From a virus: 64,000 nucleotides of DNA. The notes beneath the pieces are model-generated. The model saw only the letters and a program-made list of their open reading frames with translations. It did no database searches and was not told the DNA's origin. Made by a program: the position numbers and the translations under genes. Shown here one piece after another: positions 8,595 through 15,949 of the stretch. The DNA is taken from the IMG/VR virus record IMGVR_UViG_3300027861_000017, positions 1 through 64,000 of that record; one strand, given 5' to 3'. Every line of letters starts with the position of its first letter. Position 1 is the first letter of the stretch.

Positions 8595-8796
8595 TTTTAC
8601 TTCCCTTTGGTCTGCCACGTTTCTTCTGGGGTTTCGGTGTAGGAATCTCCAATCCACCACCACCCTTTTTGCAAGCATATTCTTGCATAGCTATAGCTGC
8701 TTCATCGTGGGCTTCCATTCTTTTTTGGAATCCTTCTAAAAGTTCTCTTATAGCTTTAAGCTCTCTCCATATATCAATTCCGTATTCCCCACACAT
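8566..8796 (-). CDS. Small AT-hook-like basic protein (76 aa)
   Basis: ATG 8796 follows GGAGGGG. The first 45 residues are helical and amphipathic (IDIWRELKAIRELLEGFQKR). The C-terminus is basic with KKRGRPKGSKN, an AT-hook-type minor-groove DNA-binding motif, followed by more Lys. It overlaps the protease start by 29 bases. A role in DNA binding during packaging or in head assembly is possible but unproven. Confidence 0.7.
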   Translation of the reverse strand: MCGEYGIDIWRELKAIRELLEGFQKRMEAHDEAAIAMQEYACKKGGGGLEIPTPKPQKKRGRPKGSKNANTKTKKK

Positions 8797-8822
8797 ACTC
8801 CCCTCCATTATGGTTACATTCT

Positions 8823-9449
8823 TCACTGCATCGTTTTTAGATTACCTAAACATAGACTATTAAGGAACTCACGAAAATCATCAATATTCTCGTATCTGTA
8901 TCCCATTGTGTCCATATCATCTGATGTTATTTCTCCACCATTAAGATGCCTCTCTACAACCTCTTTTCTCTTGGCATCTATATGATCATTCTCTTCCCTA
9001 TCCAATCTTATCCCACCTGAAGCTGGATATTCATTGATACTAATAACCTTATGAGACGAATCTGACTCTTTGCCATGCTCGAATATCCCATCATCGCTAC
9101 AACACACTATTGCTTCATGACAACAATTCTCCCCATCTCTCATCAAGAGAGCGAAATAACAACCTTTCTTTCTTTTAAAATCGCCCAAATATTCATTATT
9201 ATAAGTAATGATATCATCGCTATTTCTATGTGCTTCTTTATCACGATATTTAATATTGATATATTTAGGGCCGACCATTTTCCGACGAGAACGATTATCT
9301 TTGTGTATTGTCTCTAACAAATCAAATCCATAATCGAATTCATCTATTATATATCTACCACTTTCTATATCATCAGCCATACTTCTGAAAGCTTTACACA
9401 TCATCTTCTTCACTTCTTCTGTTTGGCAATCTTGGAACTTGTATTTCAT
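8823..9449 (-). CDS. Hypothetical protein (208 aa)
   Basis: The start is taken at ATG 9449 behind GGAGGGG; an in-frame ATG at 9461 overlaps that site. The protein is charged and soluble with mixed helix and strand. Features include an N-terminal helix (VKKMMCKAFRSMADDI), a central IDGR-free region with FALLMRDGENCCHEAIVCC (paired Cys), and a C-terminal FREFLNSL helix. No family is recognised. It follows a terminator and precedes the AT-hook protein. Confidence 0.65.
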   Translation of the reverse strand: MKYKFQDCQTEEVKKMMCKAFRSMADDIESGRYIIDEFDYGFDLLETIHKDNRSRRKMVGPKYINIKYRDKEAHRNSDDIITYNNEYLGDFKRKKGCYFALLMRDGENCCHEAIVCCSDDGIFEHGKESDSSHKVISINEYPASGGIRLDREENDHIDAKRKEVVERHLNGGEITSDDMDTMGYRYENIDDFREFLNSLCLGNLKTMQ

Positions 9450-9462
9450 ACTCCCCTCCAAT

Positions 9463-9507
9463 AAAAAAGACCCAGCATGTCGATAATATACCGACTTACT
9501 AGGTCTT
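9463..9507 (-). terminator. Intrinsic terminator after the portal-side HNH gene
   Basis: In the transcript AAGACC (9507-9502) pairs with GGTCTT (9472-9467) around an inner GTCGG/CCGAC-like pairing. The run TTTTTTATT follows directly. It separates the HNH endonuclease from the capsid-side genes, and the next ribosome binding site comes immediately after. Confidence 0.65.
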
Positions 9508-9542
9508 AATTGAACCCTTTTATTTTATTTGATTATTTTATA

Positions 9543-10346
9543 TTAGCAAGGCTTCCTCTTGAAGTCATTGTAGGTACAGCCTTTTTCACTGTGGGCACTA
9601 CGATGACAATCCTTGCATAAAGTGACGCACATGTCCAAATCGGCTGATAACACAGGGTTTATTTCCACGCCTTCTAGGTGGTGACAGTGAAGCTTGGCTT
9701 CAACTCCCTTGCCGCACCTTATGCATTCCCAATTATCCCTCGCTAAAACTAGCTGCCTGAGAGCTGGTTGCACCTCGCGAGAAGTTGCCTCCTTGAAACT
9801 TTTAGGACGTACTCTTTGATTATATATCGGACATGATTTCTTACACCCCTCAGAACAATAAAAGTTGCCTTCGAAGGGTCTATTACCTTTAAAATATTGA
9901 CTTCTATTATCTACTTGCGTTACATTTGGAGTAAACCATTGGTTACAATAAATACATTTTACTTGTAATATCTCACTGTCTTCAAGGTGTCTTCTGCATT
10001 CATCATAGAACAGTTGTTCTTTATATAAATTATAATTAGCTGGACCTTGACGGTATTCTTCTTTATATTCCCTTCTGCGTTTCGCAACTTCTGGCCTATA
10101 GTAATATTCTTTTTTGTTCTTTTTACCCTTTGTACTTTGGGCATATTCTCTATTACGTTTTTTAATTTCTGGACTCTGACGATATTCCTTATCACGTTCT
10201 ATTATTTCTAGTCTTTGACGATACTCCTTCCTATATTCTTTCCCTCGCTCCTTAATCTCTGGTCTTTGACGATACTCCTTAGCATATTTCTTTCTACGTT
10301 CTTTGTTCTCTGGGTTTTCATTATATTTCTTAATGCGCTCTATCAC
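9543..10346 (-). CDS. HNH homing endonuclease with Lys-Glu-Tyr repeats, 5' end unclear (267 aa from GTG)
   Basis: About ten repeats of the form KEYRQRPEIKER fill the N-terminal half, presumably helical DNA-contacting units. A CIYCNQWF...CSEGC zinc-type module follows, then an HNH domain: LARDNWECIRCG, KLHCHHLEGV, NPVLSADLDMCVTLCKDCH. The given start is GTG 10346, but the same frame is open without a canonical start codon all the way to the portal stop at 10557, still encoding the repeat. The gene is therefore 5'-truncated, uses an unusual start, or is read from a start I cannot see. A promoter-like site lies at the portal end. Confidence 0.7.
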   Translation of the reverse strand: MIERIKKYNENPENKERRKKYAKEYRQRPEIKERGKEYRKEYRQRLEIIERDKEYRQSPEIKKRNREYAQSTKGKKNKKEYYYRPEVAKRRREYKEEYRQGPANYNLYKEQLFYDECRRHLEDSEILQVKCIYCNQWFTPNVTQVDNRSQYFKGNRPFEGNFYCSEGCKKSCPIYNQRVRPKSFKEATSREVQPALRQLVLARDNWECIRCGKGVEAKLHCHHLEGVEINPVLSADLDMCVTLCKDCHRSAHSEKGCTYNDFKRKPC

Positions 10347-10523
10347 GTCTGTTCTTTGTCGATATTCTTTTTGATACTCCCTTTTACGTTCTCGGTATTC
10401 AGATCTTTGATAGTATTCTTTATCATAGTTTTCTTTATGCTCTATTACTTCCGGCCTTTTGCGGTATTCTTTTTGATATTCCTTTTTACGCTTTACTACC
10501 TTTGGCCTTTGATTATATTCTTT

Positions 10524-10552
10524 CCTATATATTCCTATGCATTGAATGTCAA
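10524..10552 (-). promoter_or_regulatory. Promoter-like site before the HNH gene
   Basis: The transcript-sense strand reads TTGACA (10552-10547), a 17-base spacer, then TATAGG (10529-10524). The -35 box is a perfect sigma70 consensus and begins 5 bases past the portal stop codon. It could give the endonuclease its own transcript. Confidence 0.45.
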
Positions 10553-10556
10553 GCTT

Positions 10557-12629
10557 TTATTGTATTGGTATAATGCGGCATTCGCACCCGCTATGAATTG
10601 GCGGATGAAACTTGTCAGATCTCATATATATGGTACTTTCTTTTTGACCCTCTGGTGGTTGAGATGTTAAGGGGTCCCCTTTCAAGAAAAAGGGCTTGTC
10701 GATGCTAACCGTCTTACCATTTAATTGAGCGCAGAACGGACATGGGTCTGAATCAGTACGCCATACCATTCTCTTAACACCAGCCTGCTCTGCCATGTGT
10801 CTTACCATGGCTTGACTTTCGCGCACCATCTCATCTTTAGCTATTAAGGATGCTCTTTTAGCTTGCCATTGTGCTGTTCTCTTGGTAATTTCTTCGTAGA
10901 CATCTTTTTCTACACCCTTTAGTATTTTATCCAACTGACCCATGGAACTTCCTATGTGTCTCTTGATATAAACATCCATATAGGATTGGGTCCACTGTTC
11001 AAGTTCCATTGTCCAACCCTTAAGAGTACCTAGCCTCTGCCCAACCTCAGCAGACACCTGCTGTAAAAAGACCTTTTGAGTGGGGAGCATGCGAAGTCTC
11101 ATGAATTCTGGAAGTTCTGAATAGAATGTCTCCATCCAAATCCTAAAATCAGCCCCACCCCTAGTATTAAGAAATTTCTGTGCAGCACGATTTATGGAAT
11201 TTACCTCTTTATTTAATACCAACTGTGCGACAATTTCTAATAATGGCTGAAAGTTCCTCTCTATTCTCTCTATGTCGCTATAGAAATCTGCTGTTTCCTT
11301 CTGAGCAAAATCACCCCTAAACTCTCTCTTACTATTCTTCTCATCCTCACCCTGATCATCGTCAGAGTCATCAGGATCATCATCGTTATTGCCAGCCATA
11401 TTATCTAACTTAGTCACCTTATTAGCTATCATAACATCGGCTGCATGCTCAAGTGGGAATAAATTTCCATCAATAAATCTTTGATCCCCGCCTTTTACTT
11501 TGTTTTTATTCTCCATCGCTCTAATATCATTAGGAGACCACACACCGCTTCTAAACCCATGATCATATGCGCCCCAACGTTTCTCAGTATCACCTCTCAA
11601 TAACCCATCTATTAAATGCTCCCAGAAGTACGTATCTCGCTCAGAATCGCTTAAAAGCTGAAGGGAATACCCTTGCTCTAATCTGACTAACCAAGTTCGT
11701 AGCGTATAGGTAACGAACTCTATACCTTGTTCCTCAATATTGGAAAAAGTGGCTTTATCGAGGTCTTTCAACATATGCGGAGGCATATTCGTCAACCTAG
11801 CAACTTCATTCACACTAAACTTCCTAGATTGCAACACCTGAGAATTCTCTGGATCAGACCCAAACTCTTTAAGCTTCATGCCCTCTTCGAGTATAGCCAC
11901 CCTATGGCTGTTAGATAGCCCAGCATTGACTTCGTTCCAAGATGTTTTTAAGTTATTAGCAGCATCCTTTCCTAAATCACCTGGATGCTCTATTACAACT
12001 GGAGGTTTCGCATTGTTACTAAAATACCTTCCCGCATACTCCTCTAACGCAGCAGATATACCAAGAGCTTCTTTACCCTTAGTAACCATGTTATAACCAA
12101 ATAATCCGTTAGGGCTTAAGCCTGATATATGTAATACTCGTTCTTTGGGTAGTAAAGCTTGTGTTCCGTCTGGGAGGTTGTATATGTATATTATTTTGCC
12201 GTCTATTCTCTTCCATGACATTTTATAAGGGAGTAGTGGCCATAATTCAGTTATAACGTTAGCGTTGTTTCTTGAAATTTCAGAATAATGATTGCCCCAT
12301 AACATTAAATGCAACATCATGGATTCTCTATAACTAATCGCACTCATTTCTGAATTCGGCTTTAATTTCAGTAAGTTATATAATGGATGGTCTACAGCTC
12401 GCTCTTTACCTATATCAATTCTTTCGTAAAGTGGCAATGGTAGTGAGCCTATAGTTCCTGCCAGAATCTGACATGCACACCACACTGCTGTTATGCTTAG
12501 AGCATCTTCCTCACTTATATTTTTGCCTGTATATGTTCTCGAACCCACCGCATCTAAAAGCCAACTACTTGGATTAGAAGGATGTGTGCGCTTTTCTGTA
12601 TTAGTATCTGCTAATCTTCTTGCGAACAT
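10557..12629 (-). CDS. Portal protein fused to a MuF-type head morphogenesis domain (690 aa)
   Basis: Residues 30-410 match HK97-type portals: EDALSITAVWCACQILAGTI, SLPLPLYER, HPLYNLLKLKPN, ESMMLHLMLWGNHYSEI, ILEEGMKLKEFG, SRKFSVNEVARLTNMPPHML and IEEQGIEFVTYTLRTWLVR. An Asp/Glu-rich linker near residue 410 leads to a helical region and a C-terminal MuF domain with AKDEMVRESQA, WRTDSDPCPFCAQLNGKTV and HPPIHSGCECRIIPIQ. Portal and MuF are usually separate genes, so this is a fusion. The ring forms the DNA entry vertex, and MuF domains enter the head. Confidence 0.93.
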   Translation of the reverse strand: MFARRLADTNTEKRTHPSNPSSWLLDAVGSRTYTGKNISEEDALSITAVWCACQILAGTIGSLPLPLYERIDIGKERAVDHPLYNLLKLKPNSEMSAISYRESMMLHLMLWGNHYSEISRNNANVITELWPLLPYKMSWKRIDGKIIYIYNLPDGTQALLPKERVLHISGLSPNGLFGYNMVTKGKEALGISAALEEYAGRYFSNNAKPPVVIEHPGDLGKDAANNLKTSWNEVNAGLSNSHRVAILEEGMKLKEFGSDPENSQVLQSRKFSVNEVARLTNMPPHMLKDLDKATFSNIEEQGIEFVTYTLRTWLVRLEQGYSLQLLSDSERDTYFWEHLIDGLLRGDTEKRWGAYDHGFRSGVWSPNDIRAMENKNKVKGGDQRFIDGNLFPLEHAADVMIANKVTKLDNMAGNNDDDPDDSDDDQGEDEKNSKREFRGDFAQKETADFYSDIERIERNFQPLLEIVAQLVLNKEVNSINRAAQKFLNTRGGADFRIWMETFYSELPEFMRLRMLPTQKVFLQQVSAEVGQRLGTLKGWTMELEQWTQSYMDVYIKRHIGSSMGQLDKILKGVEKDVYEEITKRTAQWQAKRASLIAKDEMVRESQAMVRHMAEQAGVKRMVWRTDSDPCPFCAQLNGKTVSIDKPFFLKGDPLTSQPPEGQKESTIYMRSDKFHPPIHSGCECRIIPIQ

Positions 12630-12641
12630 CTTTTTTGTTGG

Positions 12642-12869
12642 TTATCCTTTATTTTGGTCTATGGCTATCCCTAAAATGAATAGCTCTAACCCGAATATAG
12701 AAAGCGGAAGGCCTATACCTCCACAAAGGAAATATAGGCCTACACACAAAATTACTATTCCTGAAAATGATATTATATCACCAGCATACTCACATAACTT
12801 CATATGTGTATATGAGATTGCTTTTTTAATAGATGACATAATTTTCTTAAAATAATTACTTGACTTCAT
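12642..12869 (-). CDS. Small membrane protein with two hydrophobic segments (75 aa)
   Basis: The N-terminal 25 residues are basic. Residues about 30-50 (IISFSGIVILCVGLYFLCGG) and 52-70 form two closely spaced membrane segments. ATG 12869 overlaps the sulfotransferase end by 14 bases; ATG 12839 is an alternative start. Holin-like topology is possible, but no lysis partner is nearby, so the function is open. Confidence 0.6.
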   Translation of the reverse strand: MKSSNYFKKIMSSIKKAISYTHMKLCEYAGDIISFSGIVILCVGLYFLCGGIGLPLSIFGLELFILGIAIDQNKG

Positions 12870-13755
12870 ATCCCCATTTCCCCATCGTATCTATAAATTT
12901 CCCTCTTTCTTGTTTCTTAATCTTGTGCGTTATTAAATCGTGTTTAGAGATTTTAATAGAGTCAAAGTGTTTTATTGTCAATTCCGTTGGTTCGGAATCA
13001 TATTTAGCTTTCATGAACTGCATTATATCTAATTTATATTCTAAAAATCTTTCATAATTCATGCAGTATTTATGGTCTGGATCATGCTCCTCATAAGCAT
13101 CCATCAAAACCCGCCACACATGAGCACATCTTGTTATCTGATTGTATTTCTTTTTATCTAAATAGAAATCTTTTTCGAAAATAGAAAAATGTGGAGTCTC
13201 AAATCCTGGCCCACTCTGCATCAAATCTACAGCCTTGTCAAAATACTCATCAGTATACCAACCTCTAGCTAATGATGATTGTATTACATCACTACCATTC
13301 CTCACACAATGCATGATATGACAATTAGGAAATAACTCCATTAAGAATGGTAAATTAGTTTGGGCTTCATTTGTTTTAATAATGAAAACTGGCTTAAAAT
13401 CTAAAACCTGTTCTCTATTGGTTATCTTCGTATATTCACCTGAACTACATTCTCCAACTAACTCATTACCATACCAATAATTTCTGTAATAAGATTCATT
13501 ATCCTTTACAGCATTTATACTTCTCCATGTCATCTGTTGTGCAAAGTAATCTTCAAATATCATTCCCCTGATACCTTCCAGATCACAATCTTTATACATT
13601 GGAGCATATTTAAGTATAGCTGGCTCATATAGATAAAGCGTGTTAGTAAAAGACCCTAATATCTTTCCCATTAAAGATGTTCCGGATCTTCCTACACCAG
13701 TTATTATTAATACTCTCCCCCTGAAAATATCAGCATAATTTATTGCTGGTCGCAT
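12856..13755 (-). CDS. Sulfotransferase family protein (299 aa)
   Basis: The opening VLIITGVGRSGTSLMGKIL is the 5'-phosphosulfate-binding loop of PAPS-dependent sulfotransferases. The region ELFPNCHIMHCVRNGSDVIQS is the 3'-phosphate-binding motif, and LARGWYTDEY with CAHVWRVLMDAYEEH complete the usual pattern. ATG 13755 is placed 5 bases after GGGGG. It ends the accessory region that holds the nonulosonic acid genes, so it may add sulfate to a glycan of the virion or host surface; this is inferred from context. Confidence 0.8.
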   Translation of the reverse strand: MRPAINYADIFRGRVLIITGVGRSGTSLMGKILGSFTNTLYLYEPAILKYAPMYKDCDLEGIRGMIFEDYFAQQMTWRSINAVKDNESYYRNYWYGNELVGECSSGEYTKITNREQVLDFKPVFIIKTNEAQTNLPFLMELFPNCHIMHCVRNGSDVIQSSLARGWYTDEYFDKAVDLMQSGPGFETPHFSIFEKDFYLDKKKYNQITRCAHVWRVLMDAYEEHDPDHKYCMNYERFLEYKLDIMQFMKAKYDSEPTELTIKHFDSIKISKHDLITHKIKKQERGKFIDTMGKWGYEVK

Positions 13756-13829
13756 ATTTACCCCCATAAATAGCTAGAGCCGCCTATTTCTAGACGACTT
13801 CGTTACTGTTTCTACACATGGCAGATCAG

Positions 13830-14144
13830 CTAATCCGTATTAATTCTGTATTTTCTTGCTATTTCGTTTATTATTCTTGCATCATAAAATTTATCTTTTA
13901 ACATTGCTTCAACGTTTTCCAATGCTTCAAAATAAAACTTATAATCAATTTCATCTTCATATAAATATGGAGCAGAATTTGGCCCAACTAACTGGCATAT
14001 AAAATGATCTCTTAAATTGTCTTGACATATAAAAACACCCCAATCGTGGGAGCATTCTTCTATATATCCAAGGCCCTTTTCGCCATAACAATCAATGTAA
14101 TCTACCACAGTGTCTTGAAAAATCTCTAAATTATCTAGCATCAT
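13830..14144 (-). CDS. Hypothetical protein, paralogue of the 113-aa protein at 25.5 kb (104 aa)
   Basis: The protein is acidic with a beta-rich first half (VVDYIDCYGEKGLGYIEEC). It has a second half with the pattern GPNSAPYLYEDEIDYKFYFEALENVEAMLKDKFYDARIINE, shortened here as GP-x-SAP, Y-x-x-D-x-D-Y, KD-x-F-x-D-x-R. The same spaced residues occur in the 25541-25882 protein. This supports a real, duplicated gene family of unknown function. Confidence 0.7.
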   Translation of the reverse strand: MMLDNLEIFQDTVVDYIDCYGEKGLGYIEECSHDWGVFICQDNLRDHFICQLVGPNSAPYLYEDEIDYKFYFEALENVEAMLKDKFYDARIINEIARKYRINTD

Positions 14145-14206
14145 CCTTCCCCATCACATTCATCACAACAATATTCGACATTATCATTATCTAAATATTG
14201 AGCCAT
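14141..14206 (-). CDS. Possible 21-aa acidic peptide with CC-x-x-C motif
   Basis: ATG 14206 opens a short frame ending in ATGA overlap with the next gene. The product, MAQYLDNDNVEYCCDECDGEG, ends in CCDECDGEG, like half of a DnaJ-type zinc finger. No clear ribosome binding site is present, so it may not be translated. Confidence 0.3.
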   Translation of the reverse strand: MAQYLDNDNVEYCCDECDGEG

Positions 14207-14229
14207 AGCTTTACTAGCTGTAATCGCAA

Positions 14230-14454
14230 TTATCCCCAAGATACCGTATATTCATCCGTGCCTTCGTTGTAAGACCAAGTATATCCCTTTGTCTCTAAAA
14301 AGGACAAATTCTCCGGAGTTGTATATTGATTAGCTGATACAGTTAATGATAAATCACCGGCTGTAGCAGCATTAGTTATAGCTGTCTCTATTGCGTCCAT
14401 ATTGGCATTCGACACTGAAAATGCTAATTTTCTTGCATTATGTGCTTTTATCAT
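14230..14454 (-). CDS. Small phage protein (74 aa)
   Basis: The pattern MIKAHNARKLAFSVSNANM, then AIETAITNAATAGDLSLTVSA and a final LSFLETKGYTWSY, is a small alpha/beta unit found repeatedly in phage genomes. It has a helix that starts with N-terminal Lys/Ala-Arg-Lys and a C-terminal Glu-x-x-Gly-Tyr turn. Its function is unknown. It sits between the glutamine amidotransferase-like gene and the 104-aa protein. Confidence 0.75.
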   Translation of the reverse strand: MIKAHNARKLAFSVSNANMDAIETAITNAATAGDLSLTVSANQYTTPENLSFLETKGYTWSYNEGTDEYTVSWG

Positions 14455-14471
14455 GTCTTATTTCCTTATAG

Positions 14472-15329
14472 TTAAATTTTCTCTGGTTTAGGCACATCTA
14501 CCTTCTTTACTTTCTTCTTGGCTTTTTTCTTCACCTTGCGTTTCAGCTCCTTTCCTGTAAAGGCTACCAACTCCTCAAAAAGTAAACAGCTAGGACAAAC
14601 CCCATTATCCAATATAGGCTTCTTAAAGTATCCATCACACACACCACACGGCGCATACGTTTGGCTTGTCTTCTTGTCGAAGCATCTTACGTTCTGAAGC
14701 CCACCCTTGTGTCTTACATCAATATCATTGTAGTAATAAACCCCAGAGAAACCATACCCAGAATAATCATCAAGACCACCGTTGCTATGAAAGTTCGTAT
14801 CATTAGTCCATTCCCCCGCTTCCTCATTGATTAATGTAACATGGCCATAACGGTCCATAAATATAAGTTTAGACATATTGTCTTTGCAATATCTTTCAAG
14901 GCAGTCTATTATAGCTGGTATTTCTAGGAAATCTTTTGGTAATTTGTTTAATATTTCATCATTGAACTTCTGAGTATCTGATCTTCCATCATCCACATTA
15001 TTCTTAAAGTAAGGACTGAATTCGAAGAAATTACCGTTGTGTACAAAGGCGAGATGTTTATTTACAAAGAAGGGGTGGCAAGTGTCGTCGTTCTTGTCAC
15101 TTGTTGAGGCAGTTCTAAAGTGTAGAACCACATTAGAAAGTGGGTAGTGCTTTACTGTTATATCGTATTTTCTATGGAATTCTTTATAATCCATGTACCC
15201 CTTTTTTACATGGAGGAGTCCATGCTCTGCGAACATGAATCCACATCCATCGGGGTTGGATTTGTGAAAATTCTTTAAATCTTTTGGGTTTATTCCACTT
15301 TCTGCTGGTTTATAAATTGCTATGCACAT
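14472..15329 (-). CDS. Class II glutamine amidotransferase-like (Ntn) protein (285 aa)
   Basis: The protein starts MCIAIYKPAESGI, so Cys2 becomes the N-terminal nucleophile after Met removal. It continues NPDGCGFMF, VVLHFRTASTS, HPFFVNKHLAFVHNGNF and SDTQKFNDEIL, the expected order for the glutaminase half of class II amidotransferases. A C-terminal CxxC pair set (CGVCDGYF, GVCPSCLLF) and a Lys-rich tail follow. No synthase half is fused. A sugar amidotransferase gene lies 0.6 kb upstream, so it might supply ammonia in that pathway; that link is only positional. Confidence 0.8.
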   Translation of the reverse strand: MCIAIYKPAESGINPKDLKNFHKSNPDGCGFMFAEHGLLHVKKGYMDYKEFHRKYDITVKHYPLSNVVLHFRTASTSDKNDDTCHPFFVNKHLAFVHNGNFFEFSPYFKNNVDDGRSDTQKFNDEILNKLPKDFLEIPAIIDCLERYCKDNMSKLIFMDRYGHVTLINEEAGEWTNDTNFHSNGGLDDYSGYGFSGVYYYNDIDVRHKGGLQNVRCFDKKTSQTYAPCGVCDGYFKKPILDNGVCPSCLLFEELVAFTGKELKRKVKKKAKKKVKKVDVPKPEKI

Positions 15330-15361
15330 CTATTTTATTCTTCCTCTGTTTTTTAAAAAAA

Positions 15362-15595
15362 TTATTGGAACCATGGGTTTAGTTTTAGTGAATATGGGTC
15401 GTCGTAAATCACAAACCTGCTTCCAGACACACCAAAACATATCTTAGAAGTAGTTATTAATGAATCTGTAACTATTCCATCTATCTTTATATGATAAGTA
15501 GTGAAGGGTTTAGATATATATTGAGGCATCCTACAATGATAGCGCATGTTTTTACTAGCGATTACCACATCTTCTTCCAATAATTCTAATATCAA
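15362..15595 (-). CDS. Hypothetical protein (77 aa, TTG start)
   Basis: The frame begins at TTG 15595, with AGAGGA 8 bases upstream, overlapping the stop of the preceding short gene by 2 bases. The protein is beta-rich with several aromatic residues (YISKPFTTYHIKIDGIV). No family is recognised, and no motif or membrane segment is visible. Confidence 0.55.
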   Translation of the reverse strand: MILELLEEDVVIASKNMRYHCRMPQYISKPFTTYHIKIDGIVTDSLITTSKICFGVSGSRFVIYDDPYSLKLNPWFQ

Positions 15596-15720
15596 TTACA
15601 TATCCTCTTTAATTCGATAATGTTTATCTCACACTCTTTAGCCGATTCGACCATACCCTCTATCGCTACACTACTCCTAACCGTATCTAATATTAATATA
15701 AGTCTGTCTATTGGTTTCAT
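15592..15720 (-). CDS. Short hypothetical protein (42 aa)
   Basis: ATG 15720 to TGA 15592 encodes a single amphipathic helical peptide (MKPIDRLILILDTVRSSVAI, then EGMVESAKECEINIIELKR). It fits exactly between its neighbours with a 2-base overlap downstream. The ribosome binding site is weak. Confidence 0.45.
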   Translation of the reverse strand: MKPIDRLILILDTVRSSVAIEGMVESAKECEINIIELKRICN

Positions 15721-15721
15721 A

Positions 15722-15949
15722 TCAGTGTATATCATCATGTCTACAACCGTTAAATTTAAAATTCTTATCTAAATAAATAAGAGACCTAAATTCTCCAGTA
15801 TAAAAATGGTCTATTAATTCTCCATTAATTACTGAATAAAGATTAGAGTTAGAGCCTATTACAAACCCAGTAAATGCAAAACCACTACAATCGTTAGCTT
15901 GATATATTAAGATATCTTCTTTGAATATTTGAATTATCACTACACACAT
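15722..15949 (-). CDS. Hypothetical protein (75 aa)
   Basis: The start ATG 15949 overlaps the end of the sugar amidotransferase gene, whose AGAGGG provides a possible ribosome binding site. The protein is beta-rich: VVIIQIFKEDILIY, FAFTGFVIGSNSNLYSVI, SLIYLDKNFKF. It has a size and pattern similar to the 77-aa neighbour. The function is unknown. Confidence 0.5.
   Translation of the reverse strand: MCVVIIQIFKEDILIYQANDCSGFAFTGFVIGSNSNLYSVINGELIDHFYTGEFRSLIYLDKNFKFNGCRHDDIH

Noticed and set aside
9960-10556. Regular repeats that might be a CRISPR or tandem DNA array
   Set aside because: The periodicity reflects protein repeats (KEYRQRPEIKER-like) in the homing endonuclease; repeats vary in sequence and have no unique spacers.
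10557-10559. Portal-HNH as one intein-containing gene
   Set aside because: There are no intein splicing motifs, and the portal already ends with its normal C-terminal CECRIIP signature before the stop.
12642-12869. Holin call for the small two-segment membrane protein
   Set aside because: Topology alone is not enough; no endolysin or spanin gene is recognised anywhere in the window.
13768-13829. Pseudoknot before the sulfotransferase gene
   Set aside because: CTAG/CTAG and AAATAG/CTATTT pairings interlock but leave zero-base loops, so they cannot form together; at most a short hairpin.
15596-15721. Regulatory gap between two beta-rich small genes
   Set aside because: The gap is filled by a 42-codon open frame that overlaps its neighbour, so it is annotated as a short gene instead.
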